DNA of 64,000 nt from Pyxicephalus adspersus (GCF_032062135.1 NC_092859.1:90274547-90338546); one strand, 5' to 3'; numbered from the stretch's first letter, positions 27,701 to 35,090 are shown. Notes: generated from the sequence alone by a model not told the origin. Numbers and translations are program-made.

Positions 27701-29368
27701 GGACAATGGACAGTTGGGACATAAGAAAGTTGGAAACAAAGTATAGGGGGGAGTGGAAAGCTTACAGAATTTTAGGTGTTACTTCTTCCCACCCAGCCTA
27801 TAATTTCTGTAGAAAACACTGCTTTGTGGCTTCGGCTGGATTGCACGAGATTATAAAATATCATAAATCACTGTAAATAATAGTAGAAATGTTGCTTTTG
27901 TGATTTAAATGTGATTTAAATGTTTTTTTTTAAATCCCAGTCATATACTTTATATTGGTTTATATATTGGTTAGCTACCCCAGAACTATTATACAAGTGC
28001 ATCACTTCTCATGTAGGCATCTAACAAAAAAAAGTAGGTTGTTGACTTTCAGATTGGAATATATGTTTACTATCATTTACTAAAATATTGTATTATATAC
28101 CCCAAGAAGGGCCTTCCAGTGCATTGATAGTACACCTAGAAAGAGGTTGTACAAAAATGTATATATGTATAATGCATTTGCAATTTAGAAGGCATATATA
28201 AAATCCTTATGACTGAATGATGATTTAACCTAAAGTCTCCCAATTATTAAAGGTTATTATCACTGATTCATGTTACCATAACAAGGGTATTTATAACTTC
28301 TAGAAATGAAGATGCAGCTACAGTTCTGGAAATTTTACAAAGAATGTCTGAGCTCAGGAGGTTTAATATGGCAGTCATGTTTATGGCAGAAGCAGAGAAA
28401 GCAGGTAAGCTCCAAGTATTTTGTTGTAACTGTATTTTTTAATGACATGACTATTGTGAACTCACTGCTTAGCAATAAATATGGTATCATCCTATAATTA
28501 AATAGGAATATAAGGTGGTATCAATTTATGGTAAGCATAAAGCCATAGCATGAGAGTGGTACACATACTATTGTGGCTATTTGATGTTGGGGTTTTATGC
28601 ACCCCAAGATGCAGTCAAGGATATAACTCATAATGGTAACAAGCCTTGATACTGTAACAGTGAAGAATAGAGAATAACAGAGAATTCAGGTATCAGAGCT
28701 GCATGTGATGGGGGGTGGGACCACTTTTGACTTTTATGTAAATTTTGTTTAAGATGATGGCCATTCTGTTTCACTTTTTATACACTCCTGTACATTACAT
28801 TCTTTATCCTGATCTTTTTCAATTTTACCCCCTTACTTCCAACTTCCTTCTCTTCCCTTTCTTGCTTTTCTGTTCTTTTCCTCTTATGTTCACCTTCTTT
28901 TCTACATTCCTGCCTCCTAGTTTTCCTTCCTTCTGTCCTTACCCCCCATTTTTCTTGAATGTCATACTTTTCTTCTGTCCCTTCTTCTTTTTTCCCATTT
29001 TTATTCCTTATCCCTTCCATTCATTGCCCTTACTAAAGGGTGATTTAATCTGACAATTCCATGCACAGTACATTAAAACTATAAACAAGGAGCATGCACA
29101 TAAGGTAGAATACTACCTCAGGCTCCCATCCACCTTCTTTATAAAAAAAAAAAACATTTTTTTTGTTTTTCCAGGAAAAAAACGAACTGAATAAATAATC
29201 AGATATTTTTTTAGGAAATTGTAGTTTTTACTTTTTTTTTTTTTTCAATATAAATAATTTCTGTGCTGCTTATCTTTCACAGATGTTCGGGCCTTGTTTA
29301 CTTATATAGAACAGTCGCTGAAGACAAGTGATTCTTTTAATGATCTTAAAAAGAAATACGGTATTTAA
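3558..29368 (+). CDS. rpap3: RPAP3, RNA polymerase II-associated protein 3 (16 coding exons, complete)
   Basis: Coding exons are 3558-3710, 8377-8517, 9149-9274, 11529-11656, 11735-11856, 12310-12380, 12871-13005, 14324-14451, 15257-15378, 17528-17598, 18778-18894, 23546-23766, 26249-26417, 27466-27563, 28304-28404 and 29283-29368. Spliced, they keep one frame for 663 codons including TAA. The order is an N-terminal coiled/charged region (about 1-130), TPR domain 1 (about 137-247), a charged linker, TPR domain 2 (about 288-399), a variable acidic linker (400-540) and the RPAP3_C domain (about 545-640). Both TPR domains keep carboxylate-clamp residues (K four before the N of GN, N in PTNRA/PANRA, K and R in KAYARRG), which bind HSP C-terminal EEVD tails. 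In known homologs RPAP3 is a cytoplasmic R2TP subunit, with PIH1D1 and RUVBL1/2, that assembles RNA polymerases, snoRNPs, PIKKs and axonemal dyneins. Identity comes from recognised sequence; only the donors of exons 5 and 10 are unusual. Confidence 0.96.
3910..4030 (-). repeat. SINE-like repeat fragment, minus strand
   Basis: Read on the minus strand it contains the GTTTGCATGTTTTCC-like and CCACATCCCAAAAATATG-like pieces of the repeat at 2400-2730, but is diverged and lacks the TAA tail. Confidence 0.5.
4117..5507 (-). mobile_element. Tc1/mariner-type transposon, degenerate
   Basis: The element is about 1.4 kb. Its left end CAGTGAGGGAAAGAAG (4117) and right end CTTCTTTCTCTCACTG (ending 5507) are inverted repeats; the homology extends some 50 bp, through CTGCTGATTTTGTATGTTTG at the left end. 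The left flank is TA, as expected for this superfamily; the right flank is slightly altered (TGTATA). It lies in the first intron after the rpap3 start exon, antisense to the gene. Its transposase frame is broken, so it could move only with help from an active relative. Confidence 0.9.
4270..5135 (-). pseudogene. Tc1-like transposase, frameshifted and truncated
   Basis: The frame from ATG at 5135 begins [20 protein letters not shown] with paired helix-turn-helix DNA-binding sequence (KTIAKQLG, then [14 protein letters not shown]), followed by the catalytic region with WSDGTK carrying the first aspartate. Around 4545 a one-base loss in a G run shifts the reading to the frame that gives [15 protein letters not shown] and FQHDNDPKH, the second aspartate. 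Just after PSQTPD the expected distal segment with the catalytic glutamate is missing, with the sequence jumping towards the inverted repeat near 4310. It is therefore an inactive DD34E-type transposase. Confidence 0.9.
5796..6130. repeat. Minisatellite, about 42-bp unit, nine copies
   Basis: The unit contains CAGAGCTCCTTCACACAG then AACCCCTGTCTGTGTCTCTC. GCAGAGCTCC or a variant recurs at about 5836, 5876, 5918, 5960, 6002, 6044, 6085 and 6125, spaced 40-42 bp. Because 42 is a multiple of three, long open frames appear on both strands by chance; no protein function is implied. Confidence 0.9.
6810..6945 (+). repeat. SINE-like repeat, 3' part
   Basis: Contains TGTGAGCCCCTTTGAGGGAC, GAAGCGCTGCGTAATATG and GTGCTATATAAATACTGTG, followed by TAATAACAATAATAAC. 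This is the same tail as the copy at 2400-2730. Confidence 0.7.
7659..7960. mobile_element. Tc1/mariner end fragment
   Basis: TA followed by CAGTCATGGCTGAAAATATT, then GGCACCC, is a Tc1-like terminus I recognise from frog and fish elements. A related AAACTATTGGCACCCTCAA block follows at about 7845. I find no matching right terminus before exon 2, so the element is truncated or too decayed to follow. Confidence 0.6.
8377..8517 (+). CDS. rpap3: rpap3 coding exon 2 (residues 52-98)
   Basis: The acceptor is ctttttacag and the donor gatgtg|gtacgt, both phase 0. The exon encodes a basic run ([16 protein letters not shown]) followed by [12 protein letters not shown], the conserved Y-x-x-W-x-K motif just before the TPR region. 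Confidence 0.93.
9149..9274 (+). CDS. rpap3: rpap3 coding exon 3 (residues 99-140)
   Basis: The acceptor is gattgtacag and the donor gaaaag|gtagaa, phase 0. It encodes a serine/glutamate-rich acidic stretch ([14 protein letters not shown]) with casein kinase 2-like sites, then ALTEKEK, whose lysine supplies the first clamp residue of TPR domain 1. Confidence 0.93.
9320..9660. mobile_element. CAGTGTTCTCCC-type MITE, two adjoining pieces
   Basis: AGTGTTCTCAGCAACCCCTTTTAGCC (starting near 9320) is the complement of the family's right end. A second start, CAGTGTTCTCCCCAGAATTG, follows at 9481. The two appear head to head or nested. It lies in rpap3 intron 3. Confidence 0.5.
9829..10085. mobile_element. 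MITE with internal 34-bp tandem repeat
   Basis: The left end GGCTTAGTTCACATTAGCAG and the right end (complement GGCTGAATTCACATTGGCAG) form terminal inverted repeats with 3 mismatches in 20. Between them, at about 9877-9981, a 34-bp unit (TGCTGGGCACCTGAGATTGG plus TACCAG) repeats about three times. Confidence 0.65.
10380..11290. repeat. Large imperfect fold-back repeat of about 0.9 kb
   Basis: The left side has GGTGCAAGTGGGGCACAC, CACCCCCCAAACTTTCAT and CTGCCCTGTTAC (10824-10921). The right side (11106-11200) is its inverse: GTAACAGGGCAGTGTG, then GTGTGGGGGGTTATGG and GTGTGCCCCACTGCACC. A second, shorter direct copy of the unit lies at 10625-10760. The outer ends also pair: TATGGGGATCACAAG at 10407 with CTGATCCCCATATCATGG at 11242. 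It sits in rpap3 intron 3. Confidence 0.7.
11529..11656 (+). CDS. rpap3: rpap3 coding exon 4, TPR domain 1, first exon (128 nt)
   Basis: The acceptor is cttgttttag and the donor aagaa|gtaagt, ending in phase 2. It encodes [20 protein letters not shown] and [11 protein letters not shown], i.e. TPR repeat 1 and the first helix of repeat 2. Length and phase equal those of exon 8. Confidence 0.95.
11735..11856 (+). CDS. rpap3: rpap3 coding exon 5, TPR domain 1, second exon (122 nt)
   Basis: The acceptor is tgctttttag. It encodes [14 protein letters not shown] and [14 protein letters not shown] (clamp K and R). The predicted donor is gaag|gttcgg, a GT site that departs strongly from consensus, but phase and homology demand a junction here. 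If this intron were retained, translation would stop at 11898-11900. Length and phase equal those of exon 9. Confidence 0.9.
11998..12211. mobile_element. Palindromic MITE, copy B
   Basis: GAGCCTGATTTATTTAAGCT opens the repeat and AGCTTTAATAAATCAGGCCC closes it, with arms carrying ACACTTTCATCAGTGAAGCT and its complement. It lies within the short rpap3 intron 5, about 100 bp before the exon 6 acceptor. Confidence 0.85.
12310..12380 (+). CDS. rpap3: rpap3 coding exon 6, TPR domain 1, third exon (71 nt)
   Basis: The acceptor is ttctcacag and the donor accag|gtaggt. The exon encodes [19 protein letters not shown] and KKINQ, the last TPR helix and capping helix. Length and phase equal those of exon 10. 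Confidence 0.94.
12871..13005 (+). CDS. rpap3: rpap3 coding exon 7 (inter-TPR linker, residues 248-292)
   Basis: The acceptor is gaatttttag and the donor gatttg|gtatat, phase 0. It is a glutamate- and lysine-rich linker ending [12 protein letters not shown], whose last lysine sits at the clamp position four residues before the asparagine of the next exon. Confidence 0.92.
13574..13612. repeat. Microsatellite, (ATCT/ATCC)n
   Basis: A short run of CTATCTATCCATCTATCTAT type in rpap3 intron 7. Confidence 0.8.
14324..14451 (+). CDS. rpap3: rpap3 coding exon 8, TPR domain 2, first exon (128 nt)
   Basis: The acceptor is aatctttaag and the donor caaaa|gtaagt. It encodes [20 protein letters not shown] and [15 protein letters not shown]. 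This is the counterpart of exon 4, with equal length and phase. Confidence 0.95.
15257..15378 (+). CDS. rpap3: rpap3 coding exon 9, TPR domain 2, second exon (122 nt)
   Basis: The acceptor is gtattttcag and the donor gaag|gtaact. It encodes [14 protein letters not shown] and [20 protein letters not shown]. This is the counterpart of exon 5 and keeps the clamp K and R. Confidence 0.95.
16862..16970. mobile_element. Fold-back MITE with 21-bp perfect arms
   Basis: Arms at 16867-16887 (beginning CTGACATTTACTGAAAC) and 16948-16968 are exact reverse complements of 21 bp with a 60-bp loop. The loop contains a weaker second pairing. Related sequence occurs near 1250-1385 and 32285-32390. It lies in rpap3 intron 9. 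Confidence 0.7.
17528..17598 (+). CDS. rpap3: rpap3 coding exon 10, TPR domain 2, third exon (71 nt, GC donor)
   Basis: The acceptor is gattgttttag. The exon encodes [19 protein letters not shown] and AKISK. It ends AAG|gcaagt, a GC-AG donor that otherwise matches the consensus fully. This is the counterpart of exon 6. Confidence 0.93.
17949..18278. mobile_element. MITE with CTAAGGCTGCATGCACA-type ends
   Basis: The left end CTAAGGCTGCATGCACATG and the right end GACCTGTGTTCGTAGCCTAA are imperfect inverted repeats. The middle has a hairpin around GTTCATGGATCCAC and GTATCCATGAAC (18149-18181). It lies in rpap3 intron 10. Confidence 0.5.
18295..18385 (+). repeat. SINE-like repeat fragment
   Basis: TTTACTCCCACATCCCAAAAACC followed by CTAGGCTAATTGGCTTCTTC matches the middle of the repeat at 2400-2730. 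The head and tail are missing. Confidence 0.5.
18778..18894 (+). CDS. rpap3: rpap3 coding exon 11 (residues 400-438)
   Basis: The acceptor is ctgctctag and the donor tctacg|gtaagt, phase 0. It encodes [17 protein letters not shown] and a hydrophilic segment rich in N, K and H ending DKPVHLRST. This linker is variable across RPAP3 proteins. Confidence 0.88.
19420..19870. repeat. Dispersed repeat of the TTAAAG-GAACTAAACC-end group, copy 1
   Basis: Begins GTAAAGCAGACCTAAAATC and ends CCAGTTTAGTTTCACTTTGAG, weak inverted ends. The interior is CpG-rich and self-complementary (CTCACGCAAGCGCAGTGAG at 19697-19715). Similar ends occur at 24622, 36703 and 46735. Confidence 0.45.
21450..21970 (+). mobile_element. 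Possible DIRS-like retrotransposon remnant
   Basis: One frame reads [18 protein letters not shown] at about 21835-21890. It resembles the reverse-transcriptase block G-x-x-R-P-x-L-D-L-K of DIRS-type elements. The preceding frame ([16 protein letters not shown] at about 21677) could be gag-like. No terminal repeats, RNase H or tyrosine recombinase are visible. The assignment rests mainly on one short motif and could be wrong. Confidence 0.35.
22138..22215. mobile_element. Palindromic MITE, half copy G
   Basis: CAGCTCTCCGAGACTGGAGA, then ACACTTTCATCAGTGAACCT, matches one arm of the family; the second arm is absent. Confidence 0.6.
22485..22640 (-). repeat. SINE-like repeat, minus strand
   Basis: On the minus strand the order is CATGCAGTTAATTTTATTGG, CCCCCCAAAATTGACATATG, TTAGATTGTGAGCTCCTTTG, GGGACAAATAGT and GTACAGTGCTGCACAAT. 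This is the same body and tail as 2400-2730. Confidence 0.65.
23546..23766 (+). CDS. rpap3: rpap3 coding exon 12 (variable linker, residues 439-512)
   Basis: The acceptor is tttcattttag and the donor cggca|gtaggt, ending in phase 2. It starts [14 protein letters not shown], resembling the KPLKKV-I-E motif of the family, and ends with [16 protein letters not shown]. The middle is low-conservation acidic sequence. Confidence 0.92.
24386..24538. mobile_element. Palindromic MITE, copy C (left arm shortened)
   Basis: The right arm is complete: TTTGCTGGATCACCCAAGTT, then TGTATCCTCTCCTGCCTTGG and a TCAGGCCC end. The left arm has lost its outer part. It lies in rpap3 intron 12. Confidence 0.75.
24622..24890. 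repeat. Dispersed repeat of the TTAAAG-GAACTAAACC-end group, copy 2
   Basis: Starts GTTAAAGGAGACCTAAAACC and ends GTAGAACTTCTGCTTTAA; the ends are inverted with several mismatches. The middle carries CTTGATTGGCTGGGGCAC and CTGCAATAATGACTTACCTG, shared with the copies at 36703 and 46735. Confidence 0.5.
26249..26417 (+). CDS. rpap3: rpap3 coding exon 13 (start of RPAP3_C, residues 512-568)
   Basis: The acceptor is tcaatttcaag and the donor atgaaa|gtaaga, phase 0. It contains a proline-rich stretch followed by [20 protein letters not shown], the signature opening of the C-terminal RUVBL-binding domain. Confidence 0.94.
27030..27260. repeat. Degenerate tandem repeat
   Basis: GGTCTGTCAC or GTCTGTCATT recurs with G-rich spacers (GGGGTCTGTCACCAGTGGG, GGGTGGTCTGTCACTGGTG, GGGTGGGTCTGTCATTAGGG) at irregular 30-50-bp spacing. 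It lies in rpap3 intron 13. Confidence 0.55.
27466..27563 (+). CDS. rpap3: rpap3 coding exon 14 (RPAP3_C domain)
   Basis: The acceptor is tatgattgtag and the donor tattgt|gtaagt. It encodes [20 protein letters not shown] and [12 protein letters not shown], the helical core of RPAP3_C, which binds the RUVBL2 ATPase face in known R2TP structures. Confidence 0.94.
27608..27821. mobile_element. CAGTGTTCTCCC-type MITE, longer copy
   Basis: The left end GCTGTTCTTCCCAGCCCCTT and the right end (complement CAGTGTTTTCTACAGAAATT) are imperfect inverted repeats. The interior shares AGTTAGGTCACAATACAGGG with the copy near 9400. It lies in rpap3 intron 14. Confidence 0.55.
28304..28404 (+). CDS. rpap3: rpap3 coding exon 15 (RPAP3_C domain)
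   Basis: The acceptor is taacttctag and the donor aagcag|gtaagc. It encodes [20 protein letters not shown] followed by [10 protein letters not shown], further helices of RPAP3_C. Confidence 0.94.
28780..29030. repeat. Polypyrimidine-rich tract
   Basis: The plus strand is almost free of A and G over about 250 bp (CTTCTTTTTTCCCATTTTT-like runs), in rpap3 intron 15. A short open frame on it is a composition artefact. Confidence 0.7.
29283..29368 (+). CDS. rpap3: rpap3 coding exon 16 (C-terminus and stop)
   Basis: The acceptor is tatctttcacag. It encodes [13 protein letters not shown] and NDLKKKYGI, then TAA at 29366-29368. The ending matches the E-L-K-K-R-Y-G type C-terminus of the family. Confidence 0.94.
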
Positions 29369-29446
29369 ATATTAAAACAAGAACAAAATGTTTGTTTAAA
29401 AACATTTTTTTGCAAAAATTGTGGACTCTGTATAAATCCTGTACAA

Positions 29447-29452
29447 AATAAA
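29447..29452 (+). terminator. Candidate rpap3 polyadenylation signal AATAAA
   Basis: A canonical AATAAA lies 79 nt after the rpap3 stop codon, with T-rich sequence downstream (around 29453-29510). This would give a very short 3' UTR. The cleavage site itself is not visible. Confidence 0.6.
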
Positions 29453-29469
29453 CCATTTTTCATACCTAC

Positions 29470-32400
29470 AGTGAATGTATTGGTTTTTTCTGTTTCTAGT
29501 AAATACTGTTTGGTTTTCATTCTGGCATTGGAAAGAATAGAACCCTGCATAAAAAAACAAAATCTATGACTAATCATATAAACAAATGTGAATAGATGAC
29601 TTAAACATGTACCACTAGTAACAACTATATGCTGGAAAAGTTTTATACAAACTTAGGGAATATATAAGAAGTATACAGGTGAATTTCACAATAGTAGCCT
29701 GCTCTGCTACAATGCATAAATAGGAGAACTGCAGAGCAAAGCACTAGCACCTAGAGCTGTCCAGCAGCCGGGTATAATGTATAAATGATAAACTCCTTCC
29801 AGAACAGTTTGGGGACATCCCCTAGTGACCACTAACAAGGACAAATTTAAAGAGATCTGTCATCGAACATTAGTAGACAGAACCACATAAAAATCAAGTG
29901 TTTGACCAACACTGGGCAAAAAAACTGTTCACATTCAATTCCGTTTTTTGCCTGTGAGTTCCCCACAATAGTAAAATAGTTTTCAATTCCTTAATTGGTC
30001 ACAGCAGCCTGCCTACTATCTACTGAATGACATCCTCTTAGCACCTAAACCTGTTTGGATGTCTGCAGAACAAAATGGGTTCTAGTGTGCCTTACACAGT
30101 TTGTCCTCAACACGCCCTAGCCTTACTCATCAGATCATATTTTAGATAAACAGATTCATCCTGCAGCAAGGATAGGGGATTTCTCTGTTGTTACCACCCA
30201 CCCACACAACCCTGGCCTTTTCTAAATCACTCTACTAATTCATTCAGCCATATACTGCTGTGGGTGCAGGGATGACACATCTGTTAAGCACTGCAAATCT
30301 ACCTTCAAATCTGTTCACATGGCACGCAAGAAGCATTCCTGCACCTTGTTATCTCGGACTTCCCTCTCCCGGCACTGCTCCATCTCTGCTTGTCATCTCA
30401 TTTGTTTATTTTAGATATATCTATGTGTTGTGCATGTTAATGCTGCAGTACAGGGCTGACAATATTAGTAGAGTAGTGTACTTTTACTAATTCCAGTATA
30501 TACCCTCTGTGATGACATGACAGGGAAGTTTCCGGTTCCCCTGTCAATGCCCATAAAGCCACTACATGCTTATCCTGGCAACTTCTAAATAACTTTGCTA
30601 ATACTGAAACATTTGTTTATTTAAAAAAAATGTGACATATACAGAGCAAGGATTTAGCTGATTTGGGAGTGGCAAAGGAAGTTGTGGAACATAAAGCTCT
30701 CCTGCTGCCCAATGCGGTGTGCATAGATGTGCAGCTAGATGCAGAGATATTAATAGAAGAATTGATAAAACCTCAGTCATGGCTGCAGAATCTATGAAAA
30801 AAGGAATGGCGGGTGAAGATTCTATCAGTGCTGTACTTCCTACCGTTTTTCTCAAAGCTGTCAGCATCCAGAGTTGCTAGGAAACAGGACACTGTACAAA
30901 GGTAATATTGCCCATACTTCAGCTCTGAACGCTTACTTTAACTGTTTTGACTTAGACTTTCCAATATATTTTGTTTGCTTGCAATGAGCATTTGAAATTG
31001 CTAGCAGTTTTAATTCCCTAGAGCAGCCTTCTCCCTTCTTGCATGTCATAGCCCTGTCTTCTTGTGGCAGTGTTTAATTGCTGTATGTGTTAGCCCAGCA
31101 CATTTTCCCCCACCACCCTACATAACCTTCTGTAAAGCATCCTTGGAAAGTGCATACTGAAATACTTGACAGATCACCCTGGGGCTGCTGACATCACATG
31201 CAAGATGGCTGCAGCCTTTCACATGTTTACAAGGATTAAGGAGGCTTTAAAAGTAAGTAAAATGCAAAAATATGTTAAATGCATATAGACACTGACCCAA
31301 TATAATCATTTACAATTAAATGTATTGATTAGTCTAAATAGCCATTGAATTACACAATTAGAAATCTAATGATTTAAAAATGTTTAGCATTAAAGGATAA
31401 GTGTCATACTGTTAGTTTGCAGTAAAATGCATACTATTTGCAATTTTTTTGTGATTTGTGTCATGTTGGTAGGTAGGCATGAATGGAACCCAAAACATAG
31501 TTCACTTTTTTTTTTTTCGTCCCTTTTTCGTTTTACCTTCCCCTGTTAGAGTTGTTGTCCTTCAGCACTGTGTACTATGCAGTAAAATCATGTCTGGGTG
31601 CCTTTGCATTGAACTTTCATAGACTTGTAAAATCATCCAGTAGGCAGCTCTAGCACCCAAGGAGGTGTACACGAATACAGGTGTATGATGGCTCAGTGGC
31701 CAGGCATTGCCAGCAGATTTTACCTGAAGGAGTCTGAATTTGGGTCAATGGCCTGAAACATGTAGTAAATGAGTGTCCGGATTGCTTCTTTAGTAGATGT
31801 GCTTAAAAAAAAGTACTTCTAGCCAAAACCATTTTGTTAGGTAAAATAGTAAAAGACTAAAACCAATGTCAGTTTTTTATTGTTTTGACTCCCTGCCTGG
31901 TGGAACTGTTGTGACCAGGACAAAAAAAACCTAACTAACAAAAATTCTGAACTAAAACTTTAGCTACATGTAAACATGATTATATGAATATTAACAATCA
32001 CAGAACTTTAACCAATAAACCTATATTTCTGCACAACTACAGCTAAAAAAAAAAAAAATAATGTCTTAATAATGCAGCCATCACAACACAGAGATTAGTT
32101 AGTGTCCGATTGGTTGTTATAAGAAAAAGTCCATTGTAGATTTTACTTTTCTAACTCCAAATCTTCCAGACCTTTTGCCCACTGTAACCAATTTGTGTTT
32201 TGATATATAGATTAATACAAAGATCTGTACAATAAAATATACTGTGGCACCCTATATAATCTGTATATATATATAATATATGATCTGTGAATTCACTGAA
32301 ATATTTTATGGTAGAGAATAATTACTACTAAACACATAGACCTAGGCGAATAGGAAGTTTCACAGCTTTATAATTAGACCCCTATGACATTTAATGCTTC

Positions 32401-33518
32401 CTAAACAGTGGTATATCTACCCAAGAGAGAAAAAAAACTTTTCAATGGTCCAGGGGGTACTTCTATTTGTAAAACCTAATAAAATACATGTATAAAGACA
32501 TAAATAAGCATGGTAATAGTTTCATATGTTAGGTAAAGCCGCACAAAGACGGTTGCAATATAAGGGGTACATAATAAAGTTAAGAAACTCTATTATGTTG
32601 TCCAGGGTGGCTGCTCTGCCAAAATAGTTTTGGTCTTCATTACATATTTATATATATATATATATATATATAATTTGTAACAGTAATTCTGTACCCTGCT
32701 GATATTCTACCTATTACCTAAATTTGAGAACACCCATAGAGTCATGTGGCCATTTTCACAATAGTTTGCTAAGTCATAAGCTTGATCATCAGTAAAACCT
32801 GGAAAAAATAAGTTGAAAAATCAAGTATATTCAAATCTTTCAAACTTGAAACCTATTATCAAAACAACAGTTCTGTTGAATAGTTTGCAATTCTTTATTG
32901 CTAGGTTGTGCTTTATATCTAATAAAAGCATGCAAAGGAGCGTAACTGCTCATATGCATTTCACAATTGCACAAAGGTGGTTCATTGTTTGTGTAAAATC
33001 TGGTAAATCATTATTAATAACACGCAAAACAGAACAATCAGAGGAATCAGAATACAGATTTGGAACTTAGGACAACCACATTCCTTATCTAAAGGTAATC
33101 TGCTGTTAGATCATAGATCTAAAATAGAATGTCCACAATATAAATGACCCTACACCTGCCGCCATGCCACATGATTTCCCAGCAGTCCCTCATTGCTATA
33201 AAAGTGCTTGTGCCTGGATAGTAAACAGGTTATAATACCAAGAACATTTTTCTCCATACACACAGGACAAGGAAGTCCTAATTTAATACTGCTAGGCTTT
33301 GTCAATAAAGAGATCAGCAATGGCATAAAAGTGCAGTCACCTATAGTAACCAGAGGTCGGTTTACAGCGCTCAATATGTAAAAGAAGAACTTTGGTTAGT
33401 TACCACGGAGCCTGCACGTCACACATTGCTTTTCATGTCAATAAATAAGACTTCTTGTTTCATCATGAGGGCACATTTGGTCAAATAATCCATCAACCCA
33501 AAATGTAAGTAGGTGGGT
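29470..33518. other. Spacer between rpap3 and the GPCR gene
   Basis: No coding frame is convincing. It holds a TA dinucleotide run (32647-32672), poly-A and poly-T stretches, and a decayed copy of the 16862-type MITE near 32285-32390. A TTTATT at 32894-32899 would read AATAAA on the minus strand and could serve the GPCR transcript, but that is only a possibility. Confidence 0.5.
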
Positions 33519-34889
33519 TCACTTAGCAGGCCCTAGGCTGTTTCCTTGCCTGGTGGCCATCTGTATACTTTTGAAGCCTTCTGACACATCCTGTTCCATC
33601 AGCTCTGGGGTTTCTTCCAGAATTTGCCCTGGGATTCTAAAACTTAAAGTACTTTGATTGACCAGCAGCCTAGAGGCAGAAGATGTGGGGAAGCTGTTTC
33701 TCCTGTCCACCACACAGCTAGTTCTTTGAAGGAACTGAAGAAAGTTCTCCTCTACAGAGCCCTCATGGCTGGACAGACCCAACTGCTCATCCAAAGACTG
33801 CTTTAGGAAACATTTGGGGATCCTGGCAAGTTCAGTTCGAATCTGTCTGTTGAGACAACCATAGAAGAAGGGATTGACGGTGAATGAGGTGTAGGCAAGC
33901 CACTTGACTATGTTCTCCCACTTCCCTCCCTTGTAGGAGTTGTTCTCCAGGGCATTTTGGACATGGTACACAAAATAGGGGAACCAGCACATGACAAACT
34001 GGCCCCCGATGATCATGAGGGTGAAGGCCGCCTTTGCTCCTCCTAACGTCCTGTCTGGAGAACCTCTATGGGATCGGTTCCCTGGCATGATGTTGGTTCT
34101 GCTGCCAGTGGAATTGGACCTGTGGCGAGGACTCGCTGCCCAGGAGGGTAGAGGGCCATGCTGCATGGCAGCGATCCGGGCCACTTTGAAGACATTGCAG
34201 TAGACTGTGACTATGATGACCAGAGGCAATACAAAATACACCAGGACGAAGAATGCCACGAACACCCTCCTGTGCCCCCCTGCATTCCTCTGCAAGGAGC
34301 AGCGAGTGGCATTCACCAGGCTGGCATTGTTAGGGCCAGTGCCAGCAGATGGGAGGAAGGGCACGGTGGAAGTCAATGATGCCTGCAGCCAGATGAAGAT
34401 GAGGACCGAGATGGCCAGACCCAAGGTCATCTTCACTTCGTATCTCATGGGGTGCACGATGTAATAATAACGTTCGATGTTAATGGCAGACACGGTGAGG
34501 ATGGAAGCGCTGCTGAAGCAAACCTCTAAGGAGATGTAGGCTTGGCACAGCGTCTCACCGAATACCACCTTACCGGAGCTGGCCACCATCCCCAGCGGCA
34601 TCACCGTCATGGCAGCCAGTGTGTCTACAATGCACAGGTGCACCACGAACAGGAATTTCCGGAGCTGCGGCGTCTTCAGGATCACCGCGGCCACCGCTAC
34701 GTTCCCCAGCACGGCGCCCAGGTCCAGCAGCAGCATGAAGAACAGCCCGATGTACCGGGGGATGCTGTCCGAAGGCCAGCCCGAGGAGCAGTTACCGCTG
34801 CCATTCACACACGGGTGGTCTTCCATCAGCCCCCCGCTACTGCTGGAGATCCAATGCAGCACAGATCTGCCCTTGTTAGCATCGGTCAT
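33519..34889 (-). CDS. gpr61-like: GPR61/GPR62-family orphan class A GPCR
   Basis: This is an uninterrupted single-exon frame of 456 residues ending in TGA at 33519-33521. The N-terminus has N-glycosylation sequons NGS (29) and NCS (33). Seven hydrophobic segments fall at about 45-71, 80-101, 115-137, 155-178, 208-232, 286-308 and 326-347. Class A landmarks are N63 in LGN, D89 in CIVD, C115 paired with C197 in loop 2, ERY (139-141) in place of DRY, CWFP (301-304), NPFFY (339-343) and C360 as a possible palmitoylation site. Loop 3 starts AMQHGPLPSW, and the tail holds EGSVEENFLQFLQ and FRIPGQILEETPE, which I recognise as GPR61 hallmarks. GPR61 is a constitutively active Gs-coupled orphan receptor of brain; no ligand can be read from sequence. 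It is convergent with rpap3. Whether it is GPR61 itself or a related paralog cannot be settled here. Confidence 0.92.
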   Translation of the reverse strand: MTDANKGRSVLHWISSSSGGLMEDHPCVNGSGNCSSGWPSDSIPRYIGLFFMLLLDLGAVLGNVAVAAVILKTPQLRKFLFVVHLCIVDTLAAMTVMPLGMVASSGKVVFGETLCQAYISLEVCFSSASILTVSAINIERYYYIVHPMRYEVKMTLGLAISVLIFIWLQASLTSTVPFLPSAGTGPNNASLVNATRCSLQRNAGGHRRVFVAFFVLVYFVLPLVIIVTVYCNVFKVARIAAMQHGPLPSWAASPRHRSNSTGSRTNIMPGNRSHRGSPDRTLGGAKAAFTLMIIGGQFVMCWFPYFVYHVQNALENNSYKGGKWENIVKWLAYTSFTVNPFFYGCLNRQIRTELARIPKCFLKQSLDEQLGLSSHEGSVEENFLQFLQRTSCVVDRRNSFPTSSASRLLVNQSTLSFRIPGQILEETPELMEQDVSEGFKSIQMATRQGNSLGPAK

Positions 34890-35090
34890 CTTCCCCCGAC
34901 TCCCCCGCTATGGGTCCCAGTGAGGAGCATCTCTCACCTGAAGGTGGACCCTTCATAACACATCGCATCCGGCTACCAATACCGTACCTGTAACGATCCG
35001 CTATCTCCAGCCCCACAGGCGTGTACACGGGTAGAGCCGGCTCCCTGCACCGCCAGAGGAGGAGGCACACAGCATCCATCACACGTCAGG
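34890..35090 (-). promoter_or_regulatory. GC-rich 5' flank of the GPCR gene
   Basis: The 200 bases upstream of the GPCR start codon are GC- and CpG-enriched compared with the AT-rich surroundings, continuing the CpG-dense 5' third of the coding frame. This suggests a CpG-island-type promoter or 5' UTR. No TATA box is evident and no start site can be assigned. Confidence 0.35.

Noticed and set aside
28745..29053. 102-codon phenylalanine/proline-rich frame
   Set aside because: It lies in a polypyrimidine tract inside an rpap3 intron; composition explains it.
34542..34958. 138-codon plus-strand frame opposite the GPCR
   Set aside because: It is a shadow of the GC-rich 5' part of the receptor gene, with no recognisable motif.
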